Shown here: piece by piece, positions 37,398-46,740 of the stretch
How the letters are laid out: every line of letters begins with the position of its first letter
Numbering within the stretch: position 1 is the first letter of the stretch
Origin: Photobacterium chitinilyticum
GTDB lineage: Bacteria > Pseudomonadota > Gammaproteobacteria > Enterobacterales > Vibrionaceae
Length of the DNA stretch: 63,166 bases
Direction of reading: 5' to 3'
Assembly (NCBI RefSeq): GCF_004104355.1
Contig: NZ_RJLM01000002.1
Location: 1 to 63,166 of the forward strand
The notes under the pieces: generated by a model
The model's database searches: none
What the model saw: the letters and a program-made list of their open reading frames with translations, nothing else
Told to the model about the DNA's origin: nothing
Program-made: the position numbers and the translations under genes

Positions 37398-37727
37398 GTG
37401 GGCTGGATATTTCTATTACTTGGCGTAATGGCCGAAGCCACTTCGCATGTGGCATTAAAATCAACCAATGGTTTCACCAATCTATTACCAAGCACCATTG
37501 TCATTCTGGGCCACTTGGTTGCCTTCCTCTTTCTCGGTCAGGCGATGAAAGATTTACCTGTCGGCATCGTACATGCCTCATGGGCGGGACTGGCCATCGT
37601 CGTCGTTACCGCAATGTCTAGCCTGATACACAAAGAGCACCTTGATGCAAAAATCTGGCTGGGTATGGCAATTGTTGCCGTCGGTATAGCTGTTATCAAT
37701 TTGTCCGGAACCTCTCACAGCCACTAG
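37398..37727 (+). CDS. Small multidrug resistance (SMR/EmrE-like) transporter
   Basis: 109 residues, four hydrophobic helices, start GTG with AAAAGGG upstream. The essential membrane Glu of the SMR family is visible at position 13 in LLLGVMAEATSHVALK, and the last helices carry GIVHASWAGLAIVVVT and IWLGMAIVAVGIAVINL. Works as an antiparallel or parallel dimer that exchanges protons for cationic compounds. Length matches EmrE (110). Stands alone. Confidence 0.88.
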   Translation: MGWIFLLLGVMAEATSHVALKSTNGFTNLLPSTIVILGHLVAFLFLGQAMKDLPVGIVHASWAGLAIVVVTAMSSLIHKEHLDAKIWLGMAIVAVGIAVINLSGTSHSH

Positions 37728-37873
37728 ATCGTATGTCGTTTTTCTAACGATTTGACACACCTCCTTACATATAAAACACTGCTCAATTCGTACAGAATGC
37801 ATTCAGAAAACGACTGCTAATCTTGGCCCCATAAAAGAACAAATCATAATCAGTTTGATAAAAGGGCACGGCA

Positions 37874-38656
37874 ATGAATACTTTCATACAAACCTCTATC
37901 GCTTCCGTCTTGGCTCTCACGCTACTCACAGGCTGTGTCAATCCAGGCGAAGATGATCCAAATGCATCCACCAAACAAGGTGCCGCGGGCGGCGCTTTGC
38001 TAGGGTTAACGCTAGGTGCGCTAACAGGTGATGCAGAGCTTGCTATGAAAGGTGCCGTGGCCGGTGGTGTCGCTGGAGGCGTGGCTGGTTCAACCAACGA
38101 TATCCAGAACAACCGGGAGAATATCCGCCACGATAGCCGCAATGATTCACTCTCTCAAATTGGCAATGGTAATAATGCTTCCACAGCACCATATCAGAAC
38201 TGGGATCAGCTGAATAACTTTACCGGAGAATGGAATGTCAGTATCTGGAGCGGTGCATCAGAACAACCTGTGACAGCCAGTGCGAAAGCAACAGGTTCAC
38301 TGGCGAAAACAACCGAGGCCCGAATTCAAATTCAGGATCTTGCCATCAATAACAACAAACAACCGCTTCAATTGACCGCAAACTTTGCCTACACCCCAGA
38401 TGCGGGCTACACGCTATCGGTTAATAGCAACATTAACAATGTACCGGTCCAGTTTGCTGGTGAGTATCAATCAGGCATGAACCGCTACAATTATTATCCG
38501 ACATCAAACGATGTCAGTGTCATTGAAGGCATCGACTCATCAACTGTCCGCCTTGAATTGGCCTTTGCCGGGCAAAATGTCTGGATGATTGATACCTATG
38601 CCCAGGTAAATGGCAAAGAAGAAAAAATCCAAACCTACCGATTCACCAAGTCATAA
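37874..38656 (+). CDS. Glycine-zipper lipoprotein with C-terminal beta domain
   Basis: 260 residues. Lipobox LLTGC puts the lipidated Cys at 21. Residues about 36-75 form a Gly/Ala-rich zipper (QGAAGGALLGLTLGALTGD, then AVAGGVAGGVAG) that may insert in or pack on a membrane. The second half (about 105-258) is beta-rich, starting NFTGEWNVSIWSG, and resembles a lipocalin-like or DUF1579-like sandwich (FTGxW at the start). No known pathway. A good terminator follows. Confidence 0.75.
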   Translation: MNTFIQTSIASVLALTLLTGCVNPGEDDPNASTKQGAAGGALLGLTLGALTGDAELAMKGAVAGGVAGGVAGSTNDIQNNRENIRHDSRNDSLSQIGNGNNASTAPYQNWDQLNNFTGEWNVSIWSGASEQPVTASAKATGSLAKTTEARIQIQDLAINNNKQPLQLTANFAYTPDAGYTLSVNSNINNVPVQFAGEYQSGMNRYNYYPTSNDVSVIEGIDSSTVRLELAFAGQNVWMIDTYAQVNGKEEKIQTYRFTKS

Positions 38657-38683
38657 CTCGCTCTACACTTTTTGCTAATGTTC

Positions 38684-38729
38684 AGCGTTATATCGTCTAA
38701 GGCTCCGGATGATATAACGCTTTTTTTTG
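38684..38729 (+). terminator. Rho-independent terminator
   Basis: AGCGTTATATC (38684-38694) pairs with GATATAACGCT (38711-38721), followed by eight T residues. Ends the lipoprotein transcript. The next 260 bp up to the DUF2946 gene are AT-rich and carry nothing recognisable. Confidence 0.92.
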
Positions 38730-39008
38730 CTTATGCCCCCTCCCCCCTTTAACAAAAATAAAAGCAACTCGTTACAAATAAACACCCGCATTATTATTAG
38801 TCCTCACAAGTATATTCGTTCAATAAATACCCCAACATGAAATCTTTATAGTAACCCTTAATAGTCAGTAGGTTAGATAATGCCGAGCAAACGTATCTTT
38901 TCAGTGTTGACATCTCAAACCGGAAACAAACCATTTACACACATAGTTACAGAGTTGTACTAAGTTTGATATTATGCATCACTCTTTTAGGTGGTAGATA
39001 ATAACCCG

Positions 39009-39452
39009 ATGAATATCAGCAGCAGGAAACATCAAAGCAGGAGATGGATAATTAGCCTTACCATCTTGGCTATCCTGCTCACTAATTTTCTCTCTTCGGT
39101 CGTTATTCTAAACCCATCCCAATATGAGGGGGGTGGAAACTGGCTGACAGGCGAGAAAGTTCTGCTCTGTACTAGCAAGGGGCTAAAGTGGATTAGCGTT
39201 GACTCACTGCAACTGCAAAACTCGGCCTTGTCAAAACAACACGATGACCAGAGCAAACATAGTGATATCAAATTCCACTGCCCGCTACTAAAACACCACC
39301 AATTAGTCGGCATTTTTCCTGCTGAAGCGCTATTTTTCCTGCTTGTATTACTCTCATTGCATCAGAAGATCCGTCTTGCGAGCCGAAAATCGGTCTCCGA
39401 GCGTATTTACTTCTCTTATGCACCTAAACATTCTCCACCATGTCATAGCTAG
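39009..39452 (+). CDS. DUF2946-like membrane protein linked to copper handling
   Basis: 147 residues from the ATG at 39009 (an in-frame GTG at 38991 is an alternative). One N-terminal helix (about 15-35), a small extracytoplasmic loop with KVLLCTSKGLKWISVD and a later FHCPLLKHHQ, and a second helix (about 100-118). The Cys-containing LCTxxGxKW and HC-P elements are those of DUF2946, often found beside copper chaperones and TonB receptors. The periplasmic copper chaperone gene 146 bp downstream supports this. Cys/His could bind copper. Confidence 0.68.
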   Translation: MNISSRKHQSRRWIISLTILAILLTNFLSSVVILNPSQYEGGGNWLTGEKVLLCTSKGLKWISVDSLQLQNSALSKQHDDQSKHSDIKFHCPLLKHHQLVGIFPAEALFFLLVLLSLHQKIRLASRKSVSERIYFSYAPKHSPPCHS

Positions 39453-39598
39453 CTCACTTAGTAATACGGCTAAACAATAGTCGTAACAGACCAATAATAA
39501 ATGTTGTCGAATAAACCTCGACAAATGAGAAACTAAAAAGTCTGATGGCAAATTATTCTAAGAATGCCCCAGACATTGAAAAAGTCATGGAGAAAGTC

Positions 39599-40096
39599 AT
39601 GAGAAAAATCATCAATATCATTTTGGGTTGCACGCTACTATTGAGCGGCTTTGCAAATGCACACGACTACAAAAGTGGCAATCTGCACATTGATCACCCT
39701 TGGTCGAAGCAGGTACCACCAACATCAGCCGTAGCGGCCGCTTTTTTCAATGTCATGAACCACGGCGATGAAGGCGATACACTGCTAAGTGCTGAATCAC
39801 CTATTGCAGGCAAGACAGAGCTTCACGCCCATATTCATGAAGATGGCATGATGAAAATGCGTGAAGTTGAAAACATTGATATTCCAGCCAATGGTACGCG
39901 TACTTTGAAGCCTGGTAGCTATCACATTATGTTTTTCAACCTGCAAAAAGTGCCGGTATTAGGCGATCGCTTTCCGCTAACGCTTCACTTTGCAAAGGCA
40001 GGCACAATTAAAATTGACGTTGCTGTTGAGAAAGCAACATATAAACCTGCAGGCCAAGAGACAAAGGAAATGAAAAACGCACACGCTGGCCACTAA
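39599..40096 (+). CDS. PCuAC-type periplasmic copper chaperone
   Basis: 165 residues from the ATG at 39599, chosen because GGAG lies six bases upstream and because it gives a clean signal peptide (RKIINIILGCTLLLSGFANA). The domain has the Cu(I) motif H-x-Met: LHAHIHEDGMMKMREVE and, 20 residues later, LKPGSYHIMFFNL. Family members deliver copper to cytochrome oxidase CuA or other sites. The His-rich C terminus (NAHAGH) may add a metal site. Coupled to the DUF2946 gene upstream. A terminator follows. Confidence 0.9.
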   Translation: MRKIINIILGCTLLLSGFANAHDYKSGNLHIDHPWSKQVPPTSAVAAAFFNVMNHGDEGDTLLSAESPIAGKTELHAHIHEDGMMKMREVENIDIPANGTRTLKPGSYHIMFFNLQKVPVLGDRFPLTLHFAKAGTIKIDVAVEKATYKPAGQETKEMKNAHAGH

Positions 40097-40129
40097 GCTG
40101 AATTAAAAATAATTCTTCTCAGTTATGAC

Positions 40130-40157
40130 AAGCCGCTTGATCTTCCAGGCGGCTTTT
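40130..40157 (+). terminator. Terminator after copper chaperone gene
   Basis: AAGCCGC (40130-40136) pairs with GCGGCTT (40149-40155) and runs into TTTT, with a partly paired 12-base interior. Confidence 0.8.
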
Positions 40158-40232
40158 CCAGCCAAATTAGACTACGGGACACGACTGGGCTGCTGTTAGT
40201 CATGTCACCGGCTTATTATTACCGCGAGAAAA

Positions 40233-40460
40233 TTACAGATTCTTGATCTCTTCCTTTAATTGATATCCTTTATCCGTCACTATTTTTTCAAGCACACCGA
40301 CTCGTTGTTGCAACATCTGCAGTTCATGCCGTAATTGTTGAACCTCACCACTATTACCTTTACTCTCCAGCTTTTTCATCTCAGTCCTGTAACTAAAATA
40401 ACGCTGCAGCCCTATAAAGGTAAAAACAATTGCCACAATCACTACACCCGTATGTCCCAT
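40233..40460 (-). CDS. Small membrane protein with coiled coil, PspB-like layout
   Basis: 75 residues: one N-terminal helix (GVVIVAIVFTFIGLQRYF), then a charged coiled coil with heptads (LRHELQMLQQRVGVLEKIV) and a short tail. This resembles phage-shock PspB in size and layout, but there is no pspA or pspC beside it, so I do not use the name. CAAGGAA is just upstream of the ATG. Single gene, convergent with the copper chaperone. Confidence 0.6.
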   Translation of the reverse strand: MGHTGVVIVAIVFTFIGLQRYFSYRTEMKKLESKGNSGEVQQLRHELQMLQQRVGVLEKIVTDKGYQLKEEIKNL

Positions 40461-40779
40461 TTCCTTGTCCTCTGATAGTTTTTCTAATTACTTCAATGAC
40501 TAGCAAACTTTACACCAAGATGAGTTCAAATAAAATCAACCACTTACGATACATGCAACACGCCTTGTCAGTCTGGTTAGCGAAAACAACCAGCCAGTGT
40601 TACGAATACCACCAAAATTGAGCCATCCTGACTAACTTATGCCCAAGCTACCTCAAGATGCCGATATAAAAGGTAAGGCTAAGGGGCTAATTAACGTGAT
40701 AATGTCGCTTTTGTTCAATATTTGCTGTCGGGCCAACGCTAAGATACACCAATCCACAGCGAATAAATGATACCGACAT
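40461..40779. other. Non-coding stretch
   Basis: 319 bp between the small coiled-coil gene and the GNAT gene, which are divergent, so both promoters must lie here. No further gene, strong hairpin or repeat was recognised. Confidence 0.6.
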
Positions 40780-41406
40780 ATGCAAAAACAGAAGCAAAAA
40801 CAAGAGCAATACCAATTACTCAAACAAGGCCACTCCTACCAGCTGAGCGAGACCCTATCGCTTCAGCTGATCCGTCAGAGCGACCTTGCTGATATCATCA
40901 AGATGCTAGAAAATCCGAACGTAAACCAATACCTATTCTTCGCTCCGTCACCCGTTGAAGTCTACGAGGCTTTTTTCAACCCAATTATCGACAATACCCA
41001 GCAAGCCATAAAAGAAAATAATTGGCCTGACAGCCCGACATTTATTCTCAGGGATAAAGAAGGTGTTTATATGGGGATGATCGGCATCACCCCAGCAATG
41101 ATGCTGGTTGGTAATTTTGAAGTCGGCCACCAGCTACCGGAACACGCATGGGGCAAAGGAATAGGGACGCTAGGCTGCCAATTTGCAACGACACTGGCAT
41201 TCGAGCAGCTTGGCGCGCATAAAGTCAGTGCAGATTGCTACGCTAGCAACTTTGGTTCGGCACGTGTACTTGAAAAAACAGGGTTCATTCTCGAAGGACG
41301 TCAGCAGGATTACTATCGACTCGAAGGCGGTTTCGACGACAGGCTGTGGTTTGGCATGACCGCCAGCCAGTTTAAAGAGCAATTCCGTAAACAAGAGCAA
41401 AAGTAA
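40780..41406 (+). CDS. GNAT-family N-acetyltransferase, RimJ/RimL-like
   Basis: 208 residues. After a Lys/Gln-rich start (KQKQKQEQYQ), the acetyl-CoA fold shows LSLQLIRQSDLADI, the strand VYMGMIGITP, the pyrophosphate-binding region HAWGKGIGTLG (Q/R-x-x-G-x-G/A variant) and the C-terminal YASNFGSARVLEKTGFILEG, typical of the RimJ/RimL group that acetylates N-terminal residues or small molecules. Substrate unknown. No linked gene. Confidence 0.85.
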   Translation: MQKQKQKQEQYQLLKQGHSYQLSETLSLQLIRQSDLADIIKMLENPNVNQYLFFAPSPVEVYEAFFNPIIDNTQQAIKENNWPDSPTFILRDKEGVYMGMIGITPAMMLVGNFEVGHQLPEHAWGKGIGTLGCQFATTLAFEQLGAHKVSADCYASNFGSARVLEKTGFILEGRQQDYYRLEGGFDDRLWFGMTASQFKEQFRKQEQK

Positions 41407-41526
41407 TACACCATCACGACAATAAAGCCCTGCACAATAGCCATAGCAGCATTTGATAGAGATTGATTGCTGCTTCTGGTTGAGCCACACTAGCCCGAGT
41501 TTCTCACTCTGTTAGGCAATGTTGTT

Positions 41527-42408
41527 ATGCGTCTCGACGACCTAAAACTATTCACTTCCGTGGTTCAGCTCGGCAGCTTTACCGCTGCAGCAAACGCGCT
41601 GGATCTTCCCAGGGCCAATGTGAGTAGGCGGATCGGCGAGCTTGAGAAACACCTTAATGCCCAGCTATTTTTCCGCACAACCCGCAAGCTACGTTTGACC
41701 CAGCACGGCGAGGTGTACTACCAAGAGTTACTCAAAGTTGTCGAAGGGATCGAACGAGCCCAAGAAGCTATCGACAAGCTGGACGACAAGCCTGTCGGCA
41801 AAGTAAAAATAGGCATCCTTCCCGACAGTGATGAAGCTATTCAGCCGATCCTTGCCGCCTTTCAGCTACAGTATCCGGACATTGAACTGGATGTCCGATT
41901 CAGCAGCAATAGCTATCACGATATCTATGAACAAGGTCTAGATTTGGCCTTTCATATCGGCCAGCTTCAGAATTCAAGCTACATCGCACGTCGTATCACC
42001 GAGATCAGTCGGTTCCTGTTAGCCAGTCCAAGCTATATTGCGCAGCATGGCATGCCAGAAAGCGTCAATGATATCGCTAACCATCGCTGTATTTGCTACC
42101 GCTGGCCAGACGGTTCCCTAGAAGATACCTGGCATTTCACCGATAGCAAAATCAAGATTTCACCCAAGCTCAGCAGCAACAGCACCAACTTTATCCGTCA
42201 CTCTATGATTGCAGGTCAGGGGCTCAGCTTTTTACCTCTGTTACTGGCCGTTAGTGCGATGGAAAACGGCGAACTCGTTCGGGTTCTGCCTGACTACCAG
42301 TCGAAAATAGAAGACTTATGGTTACTGTACCCAGACCGCCACGGCGTCAGCCGCGCGACAAGATTGCTTATAGATCACTTACTCTGTGAGATCCCCAAGA
42401 TCCTCTAA
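41527..42408 (+). CDS. LysR-family transcriptional regulator
   Basis: 293 residues. Helix-turn-helix region LDDLKLFTSVVQLGSFTAAANAL followed by VSRRIGELEKHLNAQLFFRTTRKL; effector domain about 90-290. It sits 172 bp upstream of the RND efflux operon on the same strand, and a TGTCA-N9-TGACA palindrome in the gap is its best candidate site. Efflux operons are often controlled by a linked LysR or TetR regulator; the inducer is unknown. Confidence 0.9.
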   Translation: MRLDDLKLFTSVVQLGSFTAAANALDLPRANVSRRIGELEKHLNAQLFFRTTRKLRLTQHGEVYYQELLKVVEGIERAQEAIDKLDDKPVGKVKIGILPDSDEAIQPILAAFQLQYPDIELDVRFSSNSYHDIYEQGLDLAFHIGQLQNSSYIARRITEISRFLLASPSYIAQHGMPESVNDIANHRCICYRWPDGSLEDTWHFTDSKIKISPKLSSNSTNFIRHSMIAGQGLSFLPLLLAVSAMENGELVRVLPDYQSKIEDLWLLYPDRHGVSRATRLLIDHLLCEIPKIL

Positions 42409-42484
42409 TTTTGTCACAGGTTTTAATCTAATTTCAGTGCGATAATTGCGATGCACCGTGAAAAAGTGGCTTAAAATCATATAT

Positions 42485-42503
42485 TGTCACAAATTTCATG
42501 ACA
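42485..42503. promoter_or_regulatory. Palindrome upstream of RND operon
   Basis: TGTCA-N9-TGACA with AAATTT near the centre, 78 bp before the first efflux gene. Suits a LysR site by symmetry and position. Confidence 0.4.
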
Positions 42504-42551
42504 GTCTTTCACGCACTTGAATACATATCTATATCTAGGTTCTCCCTACAA

Positions 42552-42577
42552 TGACTCCCAAATGACAGTGGGAGTCA
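42552..42577 (+). promoter_or_regulatory. Hairpin covering the ribosome site of the efflux adaptor gene
   Basis: TGACTCCC (42552-42559) and GGGAGTCA (42570-42577) are perfect complements around a 10-base loop. The GGGAG that serves as ribosome site is inside the right arm, three to four bases from ATG 42581, so folding would hide it. Could equally be a DNA operator. Confidence 0.5.
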
Positions 42578-42580
42578 ATC

Positions 42581-43666
42581 ATGAAGCATTCACCATTATT
42601 TCTTCTGGCACCGTTAGCCGCCTTCGTGCTAACCGGATGTACAGAAGCCCCAGCCAAACAAGCTGACAAATCACCCCGCCCAGTCCAAGTCATCGAACTG
42701 GGCGCAATCAACCAACAGGGGCTTAAGCGCTTCTCTGGGGTACTCGAAGCCGTCGATAGCGCCAATCTGGCCTTCAAGGTTCCCGGCACGATCGAGCAAG
42801 TTTTTGTCAATACGGGGGACTCGGTAACCAAAGGACAGACCATCGCCCGCCTTGATCCTCATGACTACCAAGTAACAGTCATGGAGCTTGAAGCCCGGCT
42901 GGAAGAGGCAAAAGCAGCTCAAGCCCTTGCAGCCATTGAGCTAAAGCGGGTAAAGCAAGCCACTGGTGACAACGCCATTGCCGCAGTCAATCTAGATCGC
43001 GCCCTGAGCGGGTACAAACGTAGTAATGCCATGGTAAAAGTGGTACAGCAGAACCTTCAAAAAGCCCAAGATGCCCTGAGCTATACCGAACTTAAAGCCC
43101 CTTTCGAGGGTATAATCGGCAAGCGATTCAACGAGAAATTTGAACAGGTTTCACCCGGTCTGCCAGTATTCACTTTGCATCAGCCGGAACAGCTTCAGGC
43201 TGTGATCGATGTACCGGAAAGCCTGGCCTCGCAAGTGAGTCACGCCACTACGGCAATGGTTAGCTGGTATGACTCTGAACAAATGATACCTGCCCAGTTA
43301 ACCGAAACCAGCACCCTGCCAGATCCCATCAAGCAAACCTATACCCTCACTTACGTACTTGATAAGACAAGCAGCAACTTGCTACCGGGCAAAGCGGTTG
43401 AACTAAAGATCTCCTATGAGAACAAAGAGAACGGCTATTGTGTGCCCTATTCCGCCATTGTGAATACAGAATCAGGAGCAGGCGTTTTTGTAGTCAAAGA
43501 GGCTAAAGCAGTACTTCACCGCGTTGATATTCAGTCGGTTCACAGTAGCCAAACCTGCATCACCGGCAACATTCAGGCCGGTGACAAACTGATCACCGCC
43601 GGGACCCATTATCTCAAACCTAACCAGTTAATCGGTGCGATTGAAATCGCTTCTGCCGTCCAATAG
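42581..43666 (+). CDS. RND efflux periplasmic adaptor lipoprotein
   Basis: 361 residues. Lipobox LTGC (Cys20). Order: beta-barrel and lipoyl halves (GTIEQVFVNTGDSVTKGQTIARLD), alpha-hairpin (about 95-150), second lipoyl half (LSYTELKAPFEGIIGKRF), then membrane-proximal domain (VFVVKEAKAVLHRV). This is the membrane-fusion protein of a tripartite pump, linking inner-membrane transporter and outer-membrane channel. It heads the operon; the transporter follows 11 bp later. Its ribosome site is inside a hairpin. Confidence 0.93.
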   Translation: MKHSPLFLLAPLAAFVLTGCTEAPAKQADKSPRPVQVIELGAINQQGLKRFSGVLEAVDSANLAFKVPGTIEQVFVNTGDSVTKGQTIARLDPHDYQVTVMELEARLEEAKAAQALAAIELKRVKQATGDNAIAAVNLDRALSGYKRSNAMVKVVQQNLQKAQDALSYTELKAPFEGIIGKRFNEKFEQVSPGLPVFTLHQPEQLQAVIDVPESLASQVSHATTAMVSWYDSEQMIPAQLTETSTLPDPIKQTYTLTYVLDKTSSNLLPGKAVELKISYENKENGYCVPYSAIVNTESGAGVFVVKEAKAVLHRVDIQSVHSSQTCITGNIQAGDKLITAGTHYLKPNQLIGAIEIASAVQ

Positions 43667-43677
43667 AGGTAATGCAC

Positions 43678-46600
43678 ATGAACTTAGCTGAATTTGCTAT
43701 TAAACAACGTACCTTTATCTCGTTTTTCTGTGTCCTGTGTATCGTTGCCGGCACACTATCCTATTTCAAACTGGGCAAACTTGAAGATCCATCGTTCACG
43801 GTGAAAAGCGCCGTTATCGTCACCCTATACCCGGGGGCCTCGGCATTAGAGGTCGAAGAGCAAGTCACAGACAAGCTCGAAACCAAATTGCAGGAAATGG
43901 GCTCGCTGTGGAAACTGCGCTCACTTTCCCGTCCCGGAAGCTCGATGATTTTCGTTGATTTGCAGGAAGCTACCAATTCAAAGCAGCTTCCTCAGCAATG
44001 GGACTTATTGCGCCGAAAAGTAGCCGATAGCAAACTGACCTTACCAGCCTCGGCCCAAATCAGCATCGTTCAGGATGAGTTTTCGGAAGTCTACGGCATG
44101 CTGTTTGCCATATCCGGCGACGGTGTGGAACCTAGCCAGCTTCGCCTGTATGCCAAAGAACTGCAACGACGTTTGAAAACCGTTGAGGGGATCAAAAAGA
44201 TTGAGCTGCACGGTGTACGCAATCAGGTCGTCAATATTGATCTACCCGATGAGCGTCTGGCCGAATACGGTCTATCTTCTGCTCAGGTGCTAAACCAGCT
44301 GGCAAGCCAAAATATGACCTATGATGCTGGCAGCTTCAAAGCCGGTATCGAGCGGATCCGTATCGATCAGGGCAGCGAGTTCACCTCGCTTGAAGATATT
44401 CGTAACCTGACCATCAAGGGGGGCATTGGAGAACTCGGCAGCGGCCTTATCCGACTAGGCGATATCGCTCAGATCTCAATGGGCTACCAATCACCGGCAT
44501 TGTCCGAGAGCCGCTTCAACGGGCTCGATGCCATTGCCCTAGCCGTTAGTCCGGTAAACGGGATCAATGTGGTATCTCTGGGCGACTCCCTCAACGCAAT
44601 CATTGCCGACTACCAGCAGCTACTTCCTGTCGGCGTAGAAATCAACACCATTGCCTTTCAGCCAGAGGAGGTCGATAAGTCCATCAATAATTTCGTCACC
44701 AACCTGCTCGAAAGCGTGGCAATTGTGGTCATGATCCTGTGGCTGTTCATGGGATTCAAAAGTGCTTTAATCGTTGGCAGCAGCCTATTGCTGACTATCC
44801 TTCTCACCTTGATTTACATGAAACTTGCCGCCATCGATCTCCAGCGAGTATCACTGGGCACCTTTATCCTGGCGCTGGGTATGCTAGTCGATAACGCCAT
44901 TGTGGTTACCGACATGATCATTGCCAAGCTGAAAAAAGGGACGGAACGACTCAATGCCTGCAGAGAAACAATTAAAGAAACAGCAACGCCACTATTAGGG
45001 GCAACAATCATCGCCATTATGGGGGCCAGCCCGGTACTGTTTTCCCAGACAGACTCCGCTGAATTTGCCGTATCGGTATTCTGGGTCATGTGCTCGTCAT
45101 TATTGCTTTCCTGGCTAGTTGCCATGACTGTCACGCCGCTGATGTGCTGGCTCTGGATCAAACCTAAACAAGTAAACACAGATGCCAATGCTGATGCAAA
45201 ACCATCACTCTATAACCGAGCGGTAAGCTTTACAGTAAGTAACCCGCTAAAGAGCCTCACACTTCTGATACCACTGCTGGCCATTACGGCCTTTGTCGTA
45301 CCAAAGATACCGGTTAACTTTATGCCGAGCTCAGATAGAGCAATGGTTTTTCTCGACTATTGGCTACCCAACGGTGCCCAGATTGAGCATACGTCCAAGG
45401 ACATGAAGAAGATTGAGCAATGGCTACTGACACAGCCAGAGGTCAAGAATATCTCGACCTTTGTTGGCGCCAGTGCCCCGCGTTTCTCGGTCACTGTCGA
45501 GCCCGAACCATTCGATTCGAGCTACGGACAAATACTGATCAACACCCAAAACTATGACTCGATTGCCAACCTGGTCGAGCGTGGCGACAAGTGGCTGAAA
45601 ACTGAATTTCCCCATGCCGAACCACGCTTCCGTCCACTGAAGCTGGCCACCAAGGATAAGTACAGTATCGAAGCTCGTTTCATCGGCCCGGACCCAGAAG
45701 TCCTGCACCAGTTATCGCAACAGGCTCAGCAGGTGTTAGCCACAAATCCCCATACCAAGTACATCCGTGATGACTGGCGTCAGCAAAGCAAGGTACTGGT
45801 TCCGGTAATGAATCAGGAACAAGCACGCCGTGCGGGTATCAACCGTACCGATGCTGCCCTTGCCATCAAACGCGCCACCGATGGCGTAACGCTAAGCCAG
45901 CTCCATCAAGGTGATGAGCTGATACCGATTAAACTACGCAGTGCCGATGCAGATATTGACTCTCTGGAGACTCTACCAGTGCGCTCTTTACTTGGCCTCC
46001 ACAGTGTTCCGCTCGGTCAGGTCGTCGACGGATTTGAGCTGACAACAGAAGAGAGCATGATCTGGCGTCGTAACCGCCTGCCGGCCATTACGGTTCAGGC
46101 CGATGTGCACGGCGATACTGCTTCGGAAGTCCGCCAGCAGGTTGCAACAGCTATCGAAGCCATCGCACTGCCGCCAGGTTACCAGTTCGAGTGGGGCGGC
46201 GAATACTACGACGAGCACCGCTCCGTGGTCGACACCTTCATGCAACTGCCAAAAGCCGTACTGATCATGGTGATCATCCTGGTTGCCCTGTTCAATGGAT
46301 TCAAACAGCCGATCATTATCATGACGACTGTCCCGCTGGCGGCTACGGGAGCCAGCTGGTTCCTGCTGTTGATGGACAAGCCGTTCGGCTTTATGGCCCT
46401 GATCGGTGCTATTGCCCTGTCTGGCATGATCATCAAAAACGGTATCGTACTGATAGATCAGATCGAACTGGAACGCGCCAACGGTCGAGCGCTTGAAGAG
46501 GCAATCACCCAGGCCACCCTCAACCGAACCATGGCCATTTCCATGGGGGCACTAACCACGGCTCTCGGCATGATCCCGCTGCTTTCAGACCGTTTGTTCG

Positions 46601-46740
46601 ACCAAATGGCGGCAACCATCATCGGCGGCCTTGCTGCTGCAACCATACTGTCACTGTTTGTGATGCCAGCGTTGTATCGCCTGTTCTACCGTTCTGATTC
46701 AACTGCGCACGCCAAGGAGCTCAACAATGAAACTGCTTAA
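43678..46740 (+). CDS. RND-family multidrug efflux transporter
   Basis: 1020 residues from the ATG at 43678 (GAGG eight bases upstream; an ATG at 43672 is closer to it). Two homologous halves each with a large periplasmic loop, 12 helices. Helix 4 has LGMLVDNAIVVTD: only the first Asp of the AcrB Asp407-Asp408 pair is kept and the second is Asn, as in several non-AcrB RND clades. GAIALSGMIIKNGIVLID is in the second half. It probably expels amphipathic compounds using proton motive force. Its last 14 bases overlap the start of the outer-membrane channel gene. Confidence 0.93.
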   Translation: MNLAEFAIKQRTFISFFCVLCIVAGTLSYFKLGKLEDPSFTVKSAVIVTLYPGASALEVEEQVTDKLETKLQEMGSLWKLRSLSRPGSSMIFVDLQEATNSKQLPQQWDLLRRKVADSKLTLPASAQISIVQDEFSEVYGMLFAISGDGVEPSQLRLYAKELQRRLKTVEGIKKIELHGVRNQVVNIDLPDERLAEYGLSSAQVLNQLASQNMTYDAGSFKAGIERIRIDQGSEFTSLEDIRNLTIKGGIGELGSGLIRLGDIAQISMGYQSPALSESRFNGLDAIALAVSPVNGINVVSLGDSLNAIIADYQQLLPVGVEINTIAFQPEEVDKSINNFVTNLLESVAIVVMILWLFMGFKSALIVGSSLLLTILLTLIYMKLAAIDLQRVSLGTFILALGMLVDNAIVVTDMIIAKLKKGTERLNACRETIKETATPLLGATIIAIMGASPVLFSQTDSAEFAVSVFWVMCSSLLLSWLVAMTVTPLMCWLWIKPKQVNTDANADAKPSLYNRAVSFTVSNPLKSLTLLIPLLAITAFVVPKIPVNFMPSSDRAMVFLDYWLPNGAQIEHTSKDMKKIEQWLLTQPEVKNISTFVGASAPRFSVTVEPEPFDSSYGQILINTQNYDSIANLVERGDKWLKTEFPHAEPRFRPLKLATKDKYSIEARFIGPDPEVLHQLSQQAQQVLATNPHTKYIRDDWRQQSKVLVPVMNQEQARRAGINRTDAALAIKRATDGVTLSQLHQGDELIPIKLRSADADIDSLETLPVRSLLGLHSVPLGQVVDGFELTTEESMIWRRNRLPAITVQADVHGDTASEVRQQVATAIEAIALPPGYQFEWGGEYYDEHRSVVDTFMQLPKAVLIMVIILVALFNGFKQPIIIMTTVPLAATGASWFLLLMDKPFGFMALIGAIALSGMIIKNGIVLIDQIELERANGRALEEAITQATLNRTMAISMGALTTALGMIPLLSDRLFDQMAATIIGGLAAATILSLFVMPALYRLFYRSDSTAHAKELNNETA

